A DNA stretch of 5,850 bases from Chloroflexota bacterium (GTDB taxonomy: Bacteria > Chloroflexota > Anaerolineae > UBA4142), in assembly GCA_016200825.1 (NCBI GenBank), contig JACQEA010000399.1, positions 1-5,850 on the forward strand, written 5' to 3'. Below the pieces are notes generated by a model. That model saw only the letters and a program-made list of their open reading frames with translations. It was not told the DNA's origin and ran no database searches. The position numbers were made by a program, and so were the translations under genes. Positions 5,520-5,850 of this stretch are shown piece after piece. Positions within the stretch are counted from its first letter, which is position 1. Every line of letters begins with the position of its first letter.

Positions 5520-5850
5520 TTACCTCCTTTCGCGGAACAGAAAAATTCCCAATACTTGCGCTAACACGAACGCGTACGTCGCCCATACCGCGATCACTAC
5601 GCCGACGAGCGCAAAGGGTGCGGCTCGGCGAATGTCGTCTAACCCGATTCCAGCCGCGTTGTACGATGACGCGGGCGGAGCGGATTCTTGAATCTCGATC
5701 GTTTGCGCAGTCTCCGCGTAAATTCCACTCGCTTCAGACTCAACAAGGATGGTTTGTTTCGCAACATCCAGCGTGGGACGATAATCCAAGAATGCCACAC
5801 CGTTCGCGTCCGTCCGCGCGACACCGATTTCCATTTTGCCGCGCGTGCCG
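5520..5850 (-). CDS. C-terminal part of an Ig-like protein with a C-terminal membrane anchor (runs off window)
   Basis: An open frame enters from the window edge and ends at TAA 5522-5520; about 109 residues are visible. The internal ATG at 5834 is not taken as the start because the frame is open upstream (GTRGK) and the residues before and after it read as one domain. Visible residues 1-55 look like the end of an Ig-like or bacterial-surface beta domain: 'ARTDANGVAFLDYRP' resembles the 'T(D/N).(D/N)G.A...Y.P' strands of such domains. A short Ser/Pro/Ala linker follows, then one membrane helix at about 77-105 (APFALVGVVIAVWATYAFVLAQVLGIFLF), and the protein ends in RERR. By the positive-inside rule the beta domain faces outside and the Arg-rich tail is cytoplasmic. 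It is 82 bases upstream of the coiled-coil lipoprotein in the same direction. The full protein's function cannot be told; a transporter or redox-protein subunit is possible. Confidence 0.7.
   Translation of the reverse strand, partial: GTRGKMEIGVARTDANGVAFLDYRPTLDVAKQTILVESEASGIYAETAQTIEIQESAPPASSYNAAGIGLDDIRRAAPFALVGVVIAVWATYAFVLAQVLGIFLFRERR

Overview
All the genes I can support lie on the minus strand, so transcription runs from base 5850 towards base 1. The window looks like a chromosomal segment of a GC-rich bacterium, most likely of the phylum Chloroflexota (inference). The main reason is the style of the exported proteins: lipobox signal peptides followed by long Thr/Pro/Ala-rich linkers (PTPIPT, APTAAP and similar), which are common in that phylum. 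No rRNA, tRNA or marker gene is present, so this placement is only moderately supported.

Read in the direction of transcription, the window has two blocks. The upstream block (5850 to about 2992) is an envelope-protein module of three genes. First is the C-terminal end of an Ig-like protein tethered by a C-terminal membrane helix (5520-5850, cut by the window edge). Next is a 273-residue lipoprotein with a coiled coil, a proline-rich linker and a C-terminal beta-type domain (4616-5437). Last is a 522-residue lipoprotein built from a duplicated pair of Ig-like domains (2992-4560). A stem-loop lies between the two lipoprotein genes, and a strong stem-loop terminator (2951-2977) closes the block.

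The downstream block starts directly after that terminator with a sigma70-like promoter (2918-2946) whose -10 box lies 7 bases before a GTG start, suggesting a leaderless mRNA. It encodes a family 4 glycosyltransferase (1828-2910). A 4-base GTGA overlap then couples it to a lipoprotein of the PQQ-type glucose/sorbosone dehydrogenase beta-propeller family (614-1831). An 86-bp imperfect palindrome (526-611) of a dispersed-repeat type follows. After it comes the N-terminal part of a Wzz/YveK-like chain-length determinant (1-504, cut by the window edge). The glycosyltransferase and the Wzz-like protein suggest the edge of a surface-polysaccharide locus.

The first genes in both blocks act at or outside the cytoplasmic membrane or make surface glycans, so the common theme is the cell surface. 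I found no CRISPR array, transposase, phage gene, tRNA or riboswitch. Nothing here amounts to a clearly new system; the least familiar part is the three-gene Ig-like/coiled-coil envelope module.
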